Shown: positions 8,771-17,646 of the stretch, piece after piece
Layout: every line of letters begins with the position of its first letter
Numbering within the stretch: position 1 is the first letter of the stretch
Source of the DNA: Hyphomicrobium sp.
GTDB taxonomy: Bacteria; Pseudomonadota; Alphaproteobacteria; Rhizobiales; Hyphomicrobiaceae
Assembly (NCBI RefSeq): GCF_019744875.1
Contig: NZ_JAIETU010000002.1
Location: 1,116,001 to 1,180,000 of the forward strand
DNA: 64,000 bases
Direction of reading: 5' to 3'
Translations under genes and position numbers: made by a program
The notes under the pieces: model-generated
The model's database searches: none
What the model saw: the letters and a program-made list of their open reading frames with translations, nothing else
Told to the model about the DNA's origin: nothing

Positions 8771-8840
8771 AGAGCGGCGGAGCCGCGGAAGTAAGAGAGC
8801 GGCGGAGCCGCGGAAGTAAGAGAGCGGCGGAGCCACGGCA
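8752..8840 (+). repeat. tandem repeat of the bpt 3' end, stop codon included
   Basis: Units of 24, 25 and 25 bases, of the form ggcggagccgcggaagtaa-agagc, begin at 8752, 8776 and 8801, with a decayed fourth from 8826. The first unit encodes the last residues and the TAA of bpt. The later ones are noncoding copies, each carrying a TAA. Confidence 0.9.
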
Positions 8841-8883
8841 CCGGGCAATTTCCGGTCTGACAGAACCGCAAGAGGCTAGGTGA

Positions 8884-8973
8884 CTGGATCCTGGCCTCCG
8901 CCAGGATGACGTTGAGAATGGGCAGTCCGTCGCGACCAATATATCCGTCACCCTGACGAAGGTCAGGGCCCAG
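8884..8973. repeat. inverted pair of 28-base palindromic extragenic repeats
   Basis: Copy 1 (8884-8911) is ctggatcctggcctccgcca plus ggatgacg. Copy 2 (8946-8973) is cgtcaccctgacgaaggtca plus gggcccag. Copy 2 matches the reverse complement of copy 1 with about 7 changes, so the pair can fold into a large hairpin. Each copy also has an internal stem. Elements with this CTGGATCCTGGC...GCCAGGATGACG shape are, from memory, dispersed in many Hyphomicrobiales genomes. Confidence 0.75.
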
Positions 8974-9095
8974 TCACGCTGCAAAGTCACGTTTCAAGCT
9001 GTGCTCATTGAGCGAACGAGCGCAAAGCCGTGTGATCGGAAATTGCTCTGCGCCCGCGATCCTAAGCGGCAAGACCCTGCCCTGCGCCTACAGGC

Positions 9096-9668
9096 CTACT
9101 TTGCGAGCTCCGTGTCGAGCTTCTGGAACATGTAGGTCCATTTCGCGCCCTGCGTCTCGACCAGCACGCCCATCAGGCTGCGCAAGTCAGCCAGCATCTT
9201 GCAGTTGGGCTCGGACGCGTTCGCGCCTTCCTGGCCCATGGTCGAAATGGATGCCAGCAGCTCGTTCGACTTGTCGTCGAAGATGGTGATCTGGTCGTCC
9301 TTCACGAAGGGTGCGGCTTCCTTCAGGAACTGATCATTGTCCCAGGCGCGCTTGTCCTTGAGCTGGCGCAGCTTGGCCTGGAACGTCGGGCGGTGGGTGT
9401 TGTTAAGGTCGCGCAGCTTTTCGGCCGCTTCGTCCACGGCGCTTTCGAATTCCGACTTGGTGCACGTGCCCGGCGTGGCGGCAGGCGGCGTTCCCTCGGC
9501 CGCGGGAGCTTGTTCCTGTGCGGCGGGCGCGGCGTCCTGCGCCCAGGCGGCAACGGGTGCCGCGTTCGTCACGGCAAACGCCACCACGAGCTGCGATGCC
9601 CAGGCGGCCACTACGCCCCGCACGCGCTTACCGGCGCGGCTTCCCCGCTTGTCGTCGTCCCGCTTCAC
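9096..9668 (-). CDS. hypothetical exported protein
   Basis: A 190-residue protein started by GTG (no ATG is available before the signal region; gaaggg lies about 8 bases upstream). A basic N-terminus precedes a hydrophobic stretch (WASQLVVAFAVTNAAPVAAWAQD), indicating export. A short Ala/Pro/Glu linker follows, then a helical domain of about 120 residues with two cysteines (TCTKSEFE and PNCKMLADL), probably disulphide-linked. No family is recognised; it may be a small periplasmic binding or chaperone-like protein. It is separated from parC by about 160 bases and faces the same way. Confidence 0.6.
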   Translation of the reverse strand: MKRDDDKRGSRAGKRVRGVVAAWASQLVVAFAVTNAAPVAAWAQDAAPAAQEQAPAAEGTPPAATPGTCTKSEFESAVDEAAEKLRDLNNTHRPTFQAKLRQLKDKRAWDNDQFLKEAAPFVKDDQITIFDDKSNELLASISTMGQEGANASEPNCKMLADLRSLMGVLVETQGAKWTYMFQKLDTELAK

Positions 9669-9826
9669 ACCGTGGCCCTTCGTTGGGGCGCGTTTCTAGC
9701 AGCCGCCCCGTACGCGCGTCTAGGCAGGCAATGCCCCCTTCGACTGTCCTACCGGGGCGCTCCGCGCGGCGCAAGTTCACTCCGTCACGGACCCGGCGAA
9801 GCGTGGCTTTTCGGGATCGGGTGTCG

Positions 9827-12079
9827 TCAGCCGAAAGGCGGGCCGAACTTGTTGGACCGCGGGAATCCCTTGGGCGCGATCCGCCCGGCCTGCGAGCGCT
9901 GCCCCACCCAGTCGCGCAGGTCGCTCCACGCCAGCGTGAAGGTGCGCCCGGCCGGGTCCAGCCACGTCAAGCCTTCCTTTTTGGTGAAGACGCGCACGTC
10001 GGTCAGCACGCCGTCCTTGATGCGCTGAAGGATCGTGCCCTTGCCGCGCGTCATCTCGTTCATCTCGTCGAGCGGGAAGACCAGCATCTTGCGGTTGTCG
10101 CCCATGGTCGCGACGTGATCGCCTTCAACCGGAACGCAGACGCAGGCTTCCTCGCCCGGCCCGACGTTCAGCACCTGCTTGCCTTTGCGGGTCGACGCGA
10201 TGACCTCGTCCTCCGGCACGACGAAGCCGTAGCCGCCCGTGGTGGCGACCAGCAGCTTGCGGCCCGGCGCGTGCACGAAGCACTCGGTGAAGTCCTGGTT
10301 CTCCTCCAGATCGACGATCAGGCGCACGGGCTCGCCGTGGCCGCGGCCGCCGGGAAGCTGGCTCGCATCGAGGGTGAAGAACTTGCCGTTGGTGGCAAAC
10401 AGAATGAGCTTGTCGGTGGTCTGCGCCTTGACCGCGCGCTTCAGGCTGTCGCCCTGCTTAAATTCGAGCTTCGCGAGATCGTCCTGGTGGCCCTTCAAGG
10501 CGCGGATCCAGCCCTTGTCGGACAGGATGATGGTGATCGGCTCCTTCTCGACCAGCGCGGCCTCGAGATCCATATCGACCTCGGGGGCGTCGGCGAAGCT
10601 CGTGCGGCGGCGGCCGAGCTCGGTCTTCTTCGAATAGCGCTCGCGCGTGGCGCGCACCTCTTCCGAGATGCGCTCCCACTGCAGGTCATCCGATTTCAGG
10701 AGCTGCTTGATGTCGCGCCGTTCCTTCGAGAGCTTGTCGTGCTCGGCCTTGATCTCGACCTCTTCCAGCCGCGACAGCGATTTGAGCCGCAGGTTGAGGA
10801 TGGCTTCGGCCTGGACTTCGGAGAGGCTGAAGCGGGCGATCAGCTTCGCCTTGGGATCGTCCTCGAAGCGGACGATCCGGATCACTTCATCGATGTTGAG
10901 GTAGGCGATCAGGTAGCCGTCGAGCACCTCCAGGCGATGCTCGATCTTCTTGAGGCGATACTCCGACCGGCGGACGAGCACCTCGATGCGATGCTCCAGC
11001 CACTGGCGCAGCACGTCGCGCAGCGACAGCACGTTCGGGATCTGCCCGGCCGACAGCACGTTCATGTTGAGGCCGAAACGAACCTCCAGCTCCGTGAGCC
11101 GGAACAGGCTTTCCATGAGCAGCACGGGGTCGATGGTGCGGGTCTTGGGTTCCAGGATGAGGCGGACCTTCTCGTCCGACTCGTCGCGGATGTCGCCCAG
11201 CAGCGGCAGCTTCTTCTCCGTCATCAGCTCGGCGATCTTCTCGATCAGCTTCGCCTTCTGGACCTGATAGGGGATCTCGGAGACGACGATCTGGTAGCCG
11301 CCGCGTCCGGTGTCCTCGCGCTCCCAGCGGGCGCGCAGGCGGAAGCCGCCACGACCGGTGCGATAGGCTTCGAGGATCTGCTCGCGCGGCTCAACGAGGA
11401 CGCCGCCGGTCGGGAAGTCCGGCCCGGGGATCATCTCGACCAGCTTTTCGATGGACGCGTTCGGATGCTTGATCAGGTGCAGCAGCGCCGCGCACAGCTC
11501 GTCGGTGTTGTGGGGGGGAATGTTCGTGGCCATGCCGACGGCGATGCCGGCCGCGCCGTTTGCAAGGAGATTCGGGAAGGCCGCCGGAAGCACCGTCGGC
11601 TCCTGCTCGCGCCCGTCATAGTTGGGGCGGAAGGCGACCGTGTCTTCTTCGATGCCGTCGAGAAGCTCCGCTGCGACGCTCGTCAGGCGGGCTTCCGTGT
11701 AGCGGTCGGCGGCGGGGTTGTCGCCGTCGATATTGCCGAAGTTGCCCTGGCCATCGACCAGCGGATAGCGCACGGCGAAATCCTGGGCGAGACGGGCAAG
11801 CGCGTCGTAGATCGCCTGGTTGCCGTGCGGGTGGTAGTTGCCCATCGTCTCGCCGACGATCTTGGCGCACTTGCGGTAGCCCTTGTCAGGGTCGAGCCCC
11901 AGCTCGCGCATGGCATAGAGGATGCGCCGGTGCACCGGCTTCAGGCCGTCGCGCACGTCGGGCAGCGCGCGGTGCATGATGGTCGAGAGCGCGTACGCCA
12001 GGTAGCGCTCCTCGAGCGCATCCTTCAGCATCACGGGCTCGATCGGGCCGGGGCCCGGAAGAATCGGTTTGTCTGTCAT
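9827..12079 (-). CDS. parC: DNA topoisomerase IV subunit A
   Basis: The DNA-cleaving subunit of topoisomerase IV, which with ParE unlinks daughter chromosomes. The 750 residues open with the winged-helix and tower region; the catalytic tyrosine is Tyr127 in [11 protein letters not shown]. The quinolone region reads [15 protein letters not shown], so the position of E. coli GyrA Ser83 is Gln88 and that of Asp87 is Asp92. The C-terminal part (about 500-750) carries degenerate beta-pinwheel blades, without the GQRGGKG box of GyrA, which favours ParC. The 1155-residue ORF on the other strand over this gene is a shadow. A CAP-domain gene is divergent upstream. Confidence 0.93.
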   Translation of the reverse strand: MTDKPILPGPGPIEPVMLKDALEERYLAYALSTIMHRALPDVRDGLKPVHRRILYAMRELGLDPDKGYRKCAKIVGETMGNYHPHGNQAIYDALARLAQDFAVRYPLVDGQGNFGNIDGDNPAADRYTEARLTSVAAELLDGIEEDTVAFRPNYDGREQEPTVLPAAFPNLLANGAAGIAVGMATNIPPHNTDELCAALLHLIKHPNASIEKLVEMIPGPDFPTGGVLVEPREQILEAYRTGRGGFRLRARWEREDTGRGGYQIVVSEIPYQVQKAKLIEKIAELMTEKKLPLLGDIRDESDEKVRLILEPKTRTIDPVLLMESLFRLTELEVRFGLNMNVLSAGQIPNVLSLRDVLRQWLEHRIEVLVRRSEYRLKKIEHRLEVLDGYLIAYLNIDEVIRIVRFEDDPKAKLIARFSLSEVQAEAILNLRLKSLSRLEEVEIKAEHDKLSKERRDIKQLLKSDDLQWERISEEVRATRERYSKKTELGRRRTSFADAPEVDMDLEAALVEKEPITIILSDKGWIRALKGHQDDLAKLEFKQGDSLKRAVKAQTTDKLILFATNGKFFTLDASQLPGGRGHGEPVRLIVDLEENQDFTECFVHAPGRKLLVATTGGYGFVVPEDEVIASTRKGKQVLNVGPGEEACVCVPVEGDHVATMGDNRKMLVFPLDEMNEMTRGKGTILQRIKDGVLTDVRVFTKKEGLTWLDPAGRTFTLAWSDLRDWVGQRSQAGRIAPKGFPRSNKFGPPFG

Positions 12080-12289
12080 GGCGTCTGGTTACGTCTCCCC
12101 GCGGCTCCCCTCAAGTGCTGGAGGGCAACAAGTTGCACCAACACACAATTTGTCTCAGCGAAAAGGCGGCCCGTTGTCCGGCCGCCCGCATGCGCGGCGT
12201 TTTCCCTAGACGGGGCCGGCCTCCCGCCTTGCCTTTGCCGCGCTCAGGCTCGATCCTCGGCCAGTATCCAATGCCGCCCGCAGAGATCC

Positions 12290-12985
12290 ATGCCCGCCGT
12301 TATCCCCGAAACTCCGGTCGTCGAAGCCGCCATCATCGAACTGACGAATACGTTCCGCGGCCGCCAGAAGCTCGGCGCGCTGACGGCCAACCCGGAACTC
12401 AGGGCGGCGGCGCGGGCCTATGCCGCCTACCTCGCCAAGTCCGGCCAGTTCTCGCACACGGCCGACGGACGGGCCGTGGGCGACCGCATCACGTCGGCCG
12501 GGTATGAATGGTGCCAGGTGGGCGAGAACCTTGCCATGAACCTCTCGAGCGCCGGGTTCGAATCGCGGGCGCTGGCGCAGAAGTCCGTCGAAGGCTGGAT
12601 CAACTCGCCGCCGCACCGGGCCAACCTCGTCGCGCCCGACATGACCGAAATCGGCGTCGGTGTGGCGCGTGCGCCGGGCAAGGACCCGAAGTTCATTTCG
12701 GTGCAACTGTTCGGCCGTCCGCAGTCGCTCCAATACGAGTTCCAGATTTCGAACACGACGCGGAACACCATCGGATATGCGTTCGGCGGCGAGACGCACG
12801 ATCTCCAGCCCTCTCATTCGATGACGCACTCGGCGTGCAATCCGGGCGAGATCTCGTTCGATACGTTCGGGGGGCGCCGGCTTTCGATGCGCTATCAGGC
12901 GCTCGACGGGCTCGTGTACATGCTGAAGCCGGACAGCGCGAACGGGCTCAAAATCGAAATCGCGCCGATCGAGCGCGTCCGCTGA
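12290..12985 (+). CDS. CAP (SCP/PR-1) domain protein
   Basis: A 231-residue protein with a CAP domain at about 10-140. Typical pieces are ELTNTFRGRQKLGALTANPELRAAARAYAAYLA, FSHTADGRAVGDRITSAGYEWCQVGENLA (with the His and Glu of the CAP cavity), and GWINSPPHRANLVAPDMTEIGVGVA. The C-terminal 85 residues form an extra beta-rich part. The start MPAVIPETPVV is an ATG inside the very long track ORF, most of which is the shadow of parC. I see no signal peptide in this frame, so location is uncertain. Bacterial CAP proteins are mostly of unknown function. Confidence 0.85.
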   Translation: MPAVIPETPVVEAAIIELTNTFRGRQKLGALTANPELRAAARAYAAYLAKSGQFSHTADGRAVGDRITSAGYEWCQVGENLAMNLSSAGFESRALAQKSVEGWINSPPHRANLVAPDMTEIGVGVARAPGKDPKFISVQLFGRPQSLQYEFQISNTTRNTIGYAFGGETHDLQPSHSMTHSACNPGEISFDTFGGRRLSMRYQALDGLVYMLKPDSANGLKIEIAPIERVR

Positions 12986-12995
12986 CGCGCCTGCG

Positions 12996-13739
12996 CTAGG
13001 CGGCCGTCCCATCCGCATTCATGCGTTTGAGCAGGGCGAGCATGCGCGCGCGCGGCTCCGGCATCGTCTCTTCGCGGCTGCCGAGCACGCGCGTTTCGAG
13101 GAAATGGCCGGTCAGCTCGAAGCTCCGTTCGACGTCGCCCGGAGCGAGCGCCGCCTTCCGGCCCGGCAGCAGGAACGGCGGCAACGCCAGCAGCTTGTCG
13201 CGGTAGGGCTCGCCGGCCGAGGCCGACACGGCACGGCCGCTTTTCGGCGAGACGTAGATCAGGTCGTCGTTGACGCCGGTCGCGGCGCATTGCGTGAGGT
13301 CGAGGCCGAACCCAAGCTCGTCGAGCAGTGCCAGCTCCCAGCGCGCAAGCAGCGCCGGCCAGACACTCGCGTCATCGAGGTAGGCGAGCACGAACAGCGT
13401 CACCTCGTAGAGATTGGGATGGGGATCGCGCTCGGGCAGCAGGCGGGCGAGCGCGCTCAGCGAGGTCAGGCCCGCAAGCGCTGCGGGATCCTCCATGGCG
13501 GCGGCCGCGTAGCCGCGGATCAGCTCGACGTTGATGTGCCCAAGGTGATCGGCGAGCCGCGCCTTCCAGCTCACGTCGACGTGGTTGCCGATCTGCAGCA
13601 CGGGGCGGGCGCGGCGCGAGCGTCCGCCATGCACGAGGCCAAGGTGGCGCCCGTGCGCGCGCGTGAAGACCTCCACGACGGCTGCGGTTTCGCCGTGCGG
13701 ACGGACAGAGAGGATAACGCCTTCATCGGACCAGTTCAT
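12996..13739 (-). CDS. recO: DNA repair protein RecO
   Basis: RecO anneals SSB-coated single strands and helps load RecA in the RecFOR pathway. The 247 residues start with the N-terminal OB fold typical of alphaproteobacterial RecO (MNWSDEGVILSVRPHGETAAVVEVFTR, then HGRHLGLVHGG) and continue into the helical domain (ARWELALLDELGFGLDLTQCAATG). The single Cys in CAATG is where zinc-binding cysteines lie in other RecO proteins, so the zinc site appears incomplete. In many relatives recO sits beside era and rnc; here pit and one small gene separate them. Confidence 0.92.
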   Translation of the reverse strand: MNWSDEGVILSVRPHGETAAVVEVFTRAHGRHLGLVHGGRSRRARPVLQIGNHVDVSWKARLADHLGHINVELIRGYAAAAMEDPAALAGLTSLSALARLLPERDPHPNLYEVTLFVLAYLDDASVWPALLARWELALLDELGFGLDLTQCAATGVNDDLIYVSPKSGRAVSASAGEPYRDKLLALPPFLLPGRKAALAPGDVERSFELTGHFLETRVLGSREETMPEPRARMLALLKRMNADGTAA

Positions 13740-13797
13740 CGGGGGAGACTACCCGATTTCAGGCGCGTGGCGTCACAATCGAGCAGGCGAAAAGGCA

Positions 13798-13827
13798 ATC
13801 GCCGCGCGGGATAGGCCGCGCGGCGAT
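13798..13827 (-). terminator. strong hairpin after the phosphate transporter gene
   Basis: A perfect 12-base stem, atcgccgcgcgg / ccgcgcggcgat, with a 6-base loop, 17 bases past the pit stop. On the minus strand it is followed by tgccttttc, a weak T-rich tract, so it probably ends pit transcription. Confidence 0.7.
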
Positions 13828-13843
13828 CGGAGCGTGTTAGAGC

Positions 13844-15448
13844 CTAGAAGACGTGCGCCAGGACCCAGTAGAGCGAGCCCGACAGCAGGATCGCGACCGG
13901 GAGCGTCAGCACCCAGGCCAGGAGCAGATTGCGAACCGTCGCCATCTGCAGGCCCGAGCCGTTGGCCGCCATGGTGCCTGCGACACCCGATGACAGCACG
14001 TGCGTCGTCGAGACCGGCAGGCCGTAGACGTCGGCGAGGCCGATGGTGCCCGCGGCAACGAGCTCCGCGGACGCGCCCTGTGCGTAGGTCATGTGCGACT
14101 TGCCGATCTTCTCGCCGACCGTGACCACGATCCGCTTCCAGCCGATCATGGTGCCGAGGCCGAGCGCGATGGCGACCGCCACCTTCACCCACAGCGGGAT
14201 GAAGCGCGTGGCGTCGTCGAGCGACGACTTGAATGCCTTGAAGGTCGCGGCCTCCTCCTTCGAGATCGCAATCGCGCTCGTGTCCTTGAGCATGAAGCGA
14301 AGCGCCTCGGAGGCGAGGTACATGTCGTTACGCGTGTTGGCGACGGCCTGGGCCGGGATCTTGGCGAACGAGCCGTACTGGTCGATGTCGAGCACGATGT
14401 GCTTGATCAGGTCGCCGACAGCGGGCAGCGCGTTGTTGTTGATCTCGTGCAGCGCGATGGCGGCCGAAACCAGCGGACGGGGATCGCCGCCGATGCGACG
14501 GCCTTCCGTCTTCTTGTCGATGATGCCAACGACGGCGGCAGCGTTGGTCTTGAAGCTGGCGACCTGGCTCGGCTCCGGCGTGCGGTTCAGAGCGTAGGCC
14601 GTCGGCACCACGCCGATCAGGATCAGCATGATGAGGCCCATGCCCTTCTGGCCGTCGTTCGAGCCGTGCATGAAGGACACGCCGGTGCACGTGGCGATCA
14701 GGATAGCGCGGATCCACAGCGGCGGCGGCTGGTTGCCCTTGGGCTGCTCGTAAAGCTCGGGGCTGCGAACCACGAAGCGGAGCGCGAGAAGCAGGAGCGC
14801 GGCGCAGACGAAGCCGAACATCGGCGACAGCAGCAGCGAGTAGCCGATATCGGTCGCCTTGTTCCAGTCGACGCCCGAAGTGCCGTCACGGCCGCGCATC
14901 AGCGCGTTGGCGATGCCGACGCCGATGATCGAGCCGATCAGCGTGTGCGACGACGACGCGGGGAGGCCAAGCCACCAGGTGCCGAGGTTCCAGATGATGG
15001 CAGCGATCAGCAGCGCGAACACCATCGCGTAGCCGGCGCCCGAGCCGACCTGCAGGATCAGCTCGACGGGAAGCAGCGAGATGATGCCAAAGGCGACGGC
15101 GCCCGTGGAGAACAGCACGCCGAGGAAGTTGAAGAAGCCCGACCAGACGACCGCGACATGGGCGGGCATCGAATGCGTGTAGATGACGGTGGCGACCGCG
15201 TTGGCCGTATCGTGGAAGCCGTTCACGAACTCGAAGCCCAGCGCGATCAGCAGCGCGACGCCGAGCAGAAGGAACGGCAGCCAGTTGATCACCTCCGTGC
15301 CGGACTGCACCACGTCGTTGTGGAGGCTGTAGGCTGCGAAGCCGAGGCCGCCCGCAAGCAGGCCCATAAACAGAATGACGGCAATCCAATTGTGCTCCGT
15401 ATCCAGCTTTGGCCGGATAACGGTATCTGGAGCCACGACGTCGACCAT
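13844..15448 (-). CDS. pit: inorganic phosphate transporter, Pit family
   Basis: A membrane carrier that takes up phosphate with protons, probably as a metal-phosphate complex. The start at MVDVVAPDTVIRP is chosen because gagggga lies 6 bases upstream. Of 534 residues, many form helices; the family repeats are visible as ALGFEFVNGFHDTANAVATVIYT near the N-terminus and GADVYGLPVSTTHVLSSGVAG-like LADVYGLPVSTTHVLSSG near the C-terminus. SSSHTLIGSIIGVG and FMHGSNDGQKGMGL are also typical. A candidate Pho box lies about 55 bases upstream, suggesting control by PhoB. It is a single gene with its own terminator. Confidence 0.93.
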   Translation of the reverse strand: MVDVVAPDTVIRPKLDTEHNWIAVILFMGLLAGGLGFAAYSLHNDVVQSGTEVINWLPFLLLGVALLIALGFEFVNGFHDTANAVATVIYTHSMPAHVAVVWSGFFNFLGVLFSTGAVAFGIISLLPVELILQVGSGAGYAMVFALLIAAIIWNLGTWWLGLPASSSHTLIGSIIGVGIANALMRGRDGTSGVDWNKATDIGYSLLLSPMFGFVCAALLLLALRFVVRSPELYEQPKGNQPPPLWIRAILIATCTGVSFMHGSNDGQKGMGLIMLILIGVVPTAYALNRTPEPSQVASFKTNAAAVVGIIDKKTEGRRIGGDPRPLVSAAIALHEINNNALPAVGDLIKHIVLDIDQYGSFAKIPAQAVANTRNDMYLASEALRFMLKDTSAIAISKEEAATFKAFKSSLDDATRFIPLWVKVAVAIALGLGTMIGWKRIVVTVGEKIGKSHMTYAQGASAELVAAGTIGLADVYGLPVSTTHVLSSGVAGTMAANGSGLQMATVRNLLLAWVLTLPVAILLSGSLYWVLAHVF

Positions 15449-15502
15449 GAAATCCCCTCGTGATGAAATCGGCGAACTACGCCGGTAAATCACCCCCGGT
15501 AC

Positions 15503-15520
15503 ATTGCAGTCGTATGACAG
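15503..15520 (-). promoter_or_regulatory. candidate Pho box upstream of pit
   Basis: On the minus strand the sequence reads CTGTCAT-ACGA-CTGCAAT. The first heptamer is a perfect PhoB half-site, the spacer is the usual 4 bases, and the second heptamer matches CTGTCAT at 5 of 7. It ends about 55 bases before the pit start. This is pattern matching only. Confidence 0.5.
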
Positions 15521-15597
15521 CCGTAACGTTGAGGGGCCGGGCGCTTAGGCGCAGCCGATGGTGCGGCGGCGGACCATCAGAGAGGCAACAAATCTTC

Positions 15598-15963
15598 TCA
15601 TACGCCGATGCGCTTGCGGCGCAGCTCGCGGCGGTCCGGGGCCTGCTCGATCGTGCAGGGGCTGGCGCGCGCCACGCATTCGTAGCCATCGCCCGGACGG
15701 GGCAGACATTTCAGCAGCTTGCCGGCCGCCAATCGCCAGCTTGCATAGGGCTCGCCGTGTTGAAGCGCCTTGGCGCGCCAGGCCGCCAGAGCCTCTTTGC
15801 GCGCTTCCTTTTCCGTCGGCGCGGCGGCAATGCCGCTCGACACGGTCTCTTCGCAGAGGCGCACGGCGGCAAACCCGGGGCGCGGCGCGGCCGTCAGCGC
15901 TGCCAACACCACGGCCAGCACGACCGCTCCCGCAAGCACACACGGGACGCGGCGCGAGGCCAT
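15598..15963 (-). CDS. hypothetical exported cysteine-containing protein
   Basis: A 121-residue protein whose true start (MASRRVPCVLAGAVV) lies 2 bases after the era stop; the longer track ORF reads into era out of frame. The N-terminus is a signal peptide or anchor (VPCVLAGAVVLAVVLAALTAAPRPGFA). The mature part has four or so cysteines (RLCEET, KLLKCLPRPGDGYECVARASPC) and helix KEARKEALAAWRAKALQHGEPYASWRLA. This AWxxxxxxxxGxxYAxWRLA...C pattern resembles small exported proteins of Hyphomicrobiales as I remember them. Function unknown. It is the last gene of the rnc-era transcript. Confidence 0.7.
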   Translation of the reverse strand: MASRRVPCVLAGAVVLAVVLAALTAAPRPGFAAVRLCEETVSSGIAAAPTEKEARKEALAAWRAKALQHGEPYASWRLAAGKLLKCLPRPGDGYECVARASPCTIEQAPDRRELRRKRIGV

Positions 15964-15965
15964 GG

Positions 15966-16907
15966 TCAGTCCTTGGGAAACTCGAGGCCCATCTCGCGGT
16001 AGCGCTCCGGGTCCTGGCCCCAGTTCTCGCGCACCTTGACGAACAGGAAGAGATGCACGGGCGCGCCGACGATTTCCGCCAGCTCCGTGCGGGAGGCCTG
16101 CGAGATCTTCTTGATCGTCTGGCCGCCCTTGCCGAGCACGATGCTCTTCTGGCTGTCGCGCTCGACGAAGATCACCTGCTCGACGCGCACCGACTTGTCG
16201 CGCAGCGTCTTCCAGGATTCCGTTTCGACGGTCATCTGGTAGGGCAGCTCGTCGTGCAGGTAGTTGTAGATCTTCTCGCGCGTGACCTCGGCGGCGAGCT
16301 GGCGCACCGGAATGTCGGACAGCTCGTCTTCCGGGTAGAGCCACGGGCCTTGCGGCACGCGCTCGGCGAGATAGCGTTTCAGCTCCGCCACGCCGTCGCC
16401 GGTCAGCGCCGCGATCATGAAGACGCGCTCGAACGGCAGCTTGGCCGTGAGCTGCTCGACGAGCGAAAACAGGCGGCCTTTGTCCTCGACGCGATCGACC
16501 TTGTTCAACACCAGGATCGGCTTCTTGGATTGTCCGGCGAGCTTGGTCAGGAGCTGCTCGACATCCTCATCGAGGCCCTTCGCGGCATCGATCAGCACCA
16601 GCACCTGATCGGCATCGGACGCGCCGGACCAGGCGCTCGCGACCATGGCTTTGTCCAAGCGGCGCTTCGGCGCGAAAATGCCCGGCGTGTCGATCAGCAC
16701 AAGCTGGCTCTTGTCCTGCATGGCGATGCCGCGGATCTGCACGCGCGTCGTCTGCACCTTGCGCGAGATGATCGTGACCTTGGCGCCAACCAGGGCGTTG
16801 ACGAGCGTCGACTTGCCGGCGTTCGGCGCGCCGATGATGGCGATCACGCCGCAGCGGCGGTCTGCATCTGTTCCCGCGCCCTGACCGCCTGCTTCTGTTT
16901 CAGCCAA
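15966..16907 (-). CDS. era: GTPase Era
   Basis: Era binds the 3' end of 16S rRNA and helps mature the small ribosomal subunit. The 313 residues contain the GTPase motifs GAPNAGKS (26-33), DTPG (73-76) and NKVD (135-138), and a C-terminal KH domain with VLGKGGQTIKKISQ. The start is a TTG that overlaps the end of rnc by 8 bases; no ATG or GTG lies between it and the P-loop, and the distance from start to P-loop fits relatives. The overlap implies translational coupling with RNase III, a common arrangement. Confidence 0.96.
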   Translation of the reverse strand: MAETEAGGQGAGTDADRRCGVIAIIGAPNAGKSTLVNALVGAKVTIISRKVQTTRVQIRGIAMQDKSQLVLIDTPGIFAPKRRLDKAMVASAWSGASDADQVLVLIDAAKGLDEDVEQLLTKLAGQSKKPILVLNKVDRVEDKGRLFSLVEQLTAKLPFERVFMIAALTGDGVAELKRYLAERVPQGPWLYPEDELSDIPVRQLAAEVTREKIYNYLHDELPYQMTVETESWKTLRDKSVRVEQVIFVERDSQKSIVLGKGGQTIKKISQASRTELAEIVGAPVHLFLFVKVRENWGQDPERYREMGLEFPKD

Positions 16908-17607
16908 TTTGGCGTTTCTCCCTCACACCTTCGCGCTCGAGCAGCGCCATGGCGGCAGCCTGTTCGGCGGATCGTTTCGATGCGCCCTCGCCGCGCGCCG
17001 GAAGGCGGCCCTTGATGTGCACTTCGGAGGTAAAGCGCGGGGCGTGGTCCGGCCCGGTGCGCTCGACCTCGATATACGTCGGCAGCGCGAGGCCCTGGCC
17101 CTGCGCCCACTCCTGGAGCGCCGATTTCGGATCGGCGGCTGCCTGGCCGAACGAGACTTCCTCGTTCTCCCACAGCCTGCGCACGGTGTCGCGCGCCTTG
17201 TTGAACCCGGCTTCGAGAAAGATCGCGCCCAGCACGGCTTCGACGGCATCGGCCAGGATCGTGGCCTTGAGCCGCCCGCCGCTGCCGGCCTCGCTGTCGG
17301 AGAGCATCAGGTAGTCGCCGAGGCCAAGCTGGCGGCCGACCTTGGCGCAGGTCTCGCCGCGCACGAGACGATTGAGATGGCGGGCTAGTTCGCCTTCGGT
17401 TGCTGCCGGATAGGTTTCCCAGAGCAGCTCGACGATCGCGAGGCCCAGCACGCGGTCGCCGACGAATTCAAGCCGCTCGTTGTCTTCCGTAACCTTCTTG
17501 GCGCCGCGCAGGCTGGCGTGCGTCAGCGCGCGGGCCAGCAGCGCTTCGTTCTTGAAGCGATAGCCGAGCTTCTTTTCGAGCTCCTTGTACTTGCGCGCCT
17601 TGAACAT
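16900..17607 (-). CDS. rnc: ribonuclease III
   Basis: RNase III cuts double-stranded RNA, including the rRNA precursor. The catalytic domain shows the signature NERLEFVGDRVLGLAI (43-58) and the second acidic pair DAVEAVLGAIFLEAG, with Asp120 and Glu123 as metal ligands. The double-stranded RNA-binding domain fills about 160-230 (PKSALQEWAQGQGLALPTY ... SKRSAEQAAAMALLE). 235 residues is a normal length. It lies 39 bases after lepB and overlaps era, so lepB, rnc and era are probably one operon. Confidence 0.96.
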   Translation of the reverse strand: MFKARKYKELEKKLGYRFKNEALLARALTHASLRGAKKVTEDNERLEFVGDRVLGLAIVELLWETYPAATEGELARHLNRLVRGETCAKVGRQLGLGDYLMLSDSEAGSGGRLKATILADAVEAVLGAIFLEAGFNKARDTVRRLWENEEVSFGQAAADPKSALQEWAQGQGLALPTYIEVERTGPDHAPRFTSEVHIKGRLPARGEGASKRSAEQAAAMALLEREGVREKRQIG

Positions 17608-17646
17608 TACGCCTGAATCCGGAAACAGGCTCGCCGCGCGAACAGG

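Noticed and set aside
9518-12985. 1155-residue plus-strand ORF
   Set aside because: Over most of its length it is the antisense shadow of parC. Only its last 231 residues are a real gene, the CAP-domain protein starting at 12290.
14000-15463. 487-residue plus-strand ORF over the phosphate transporter
   Set aside because: Composition is Arg/Asp/Gly-rich and matches the reverse frame of pit; pit has clear family motifs.
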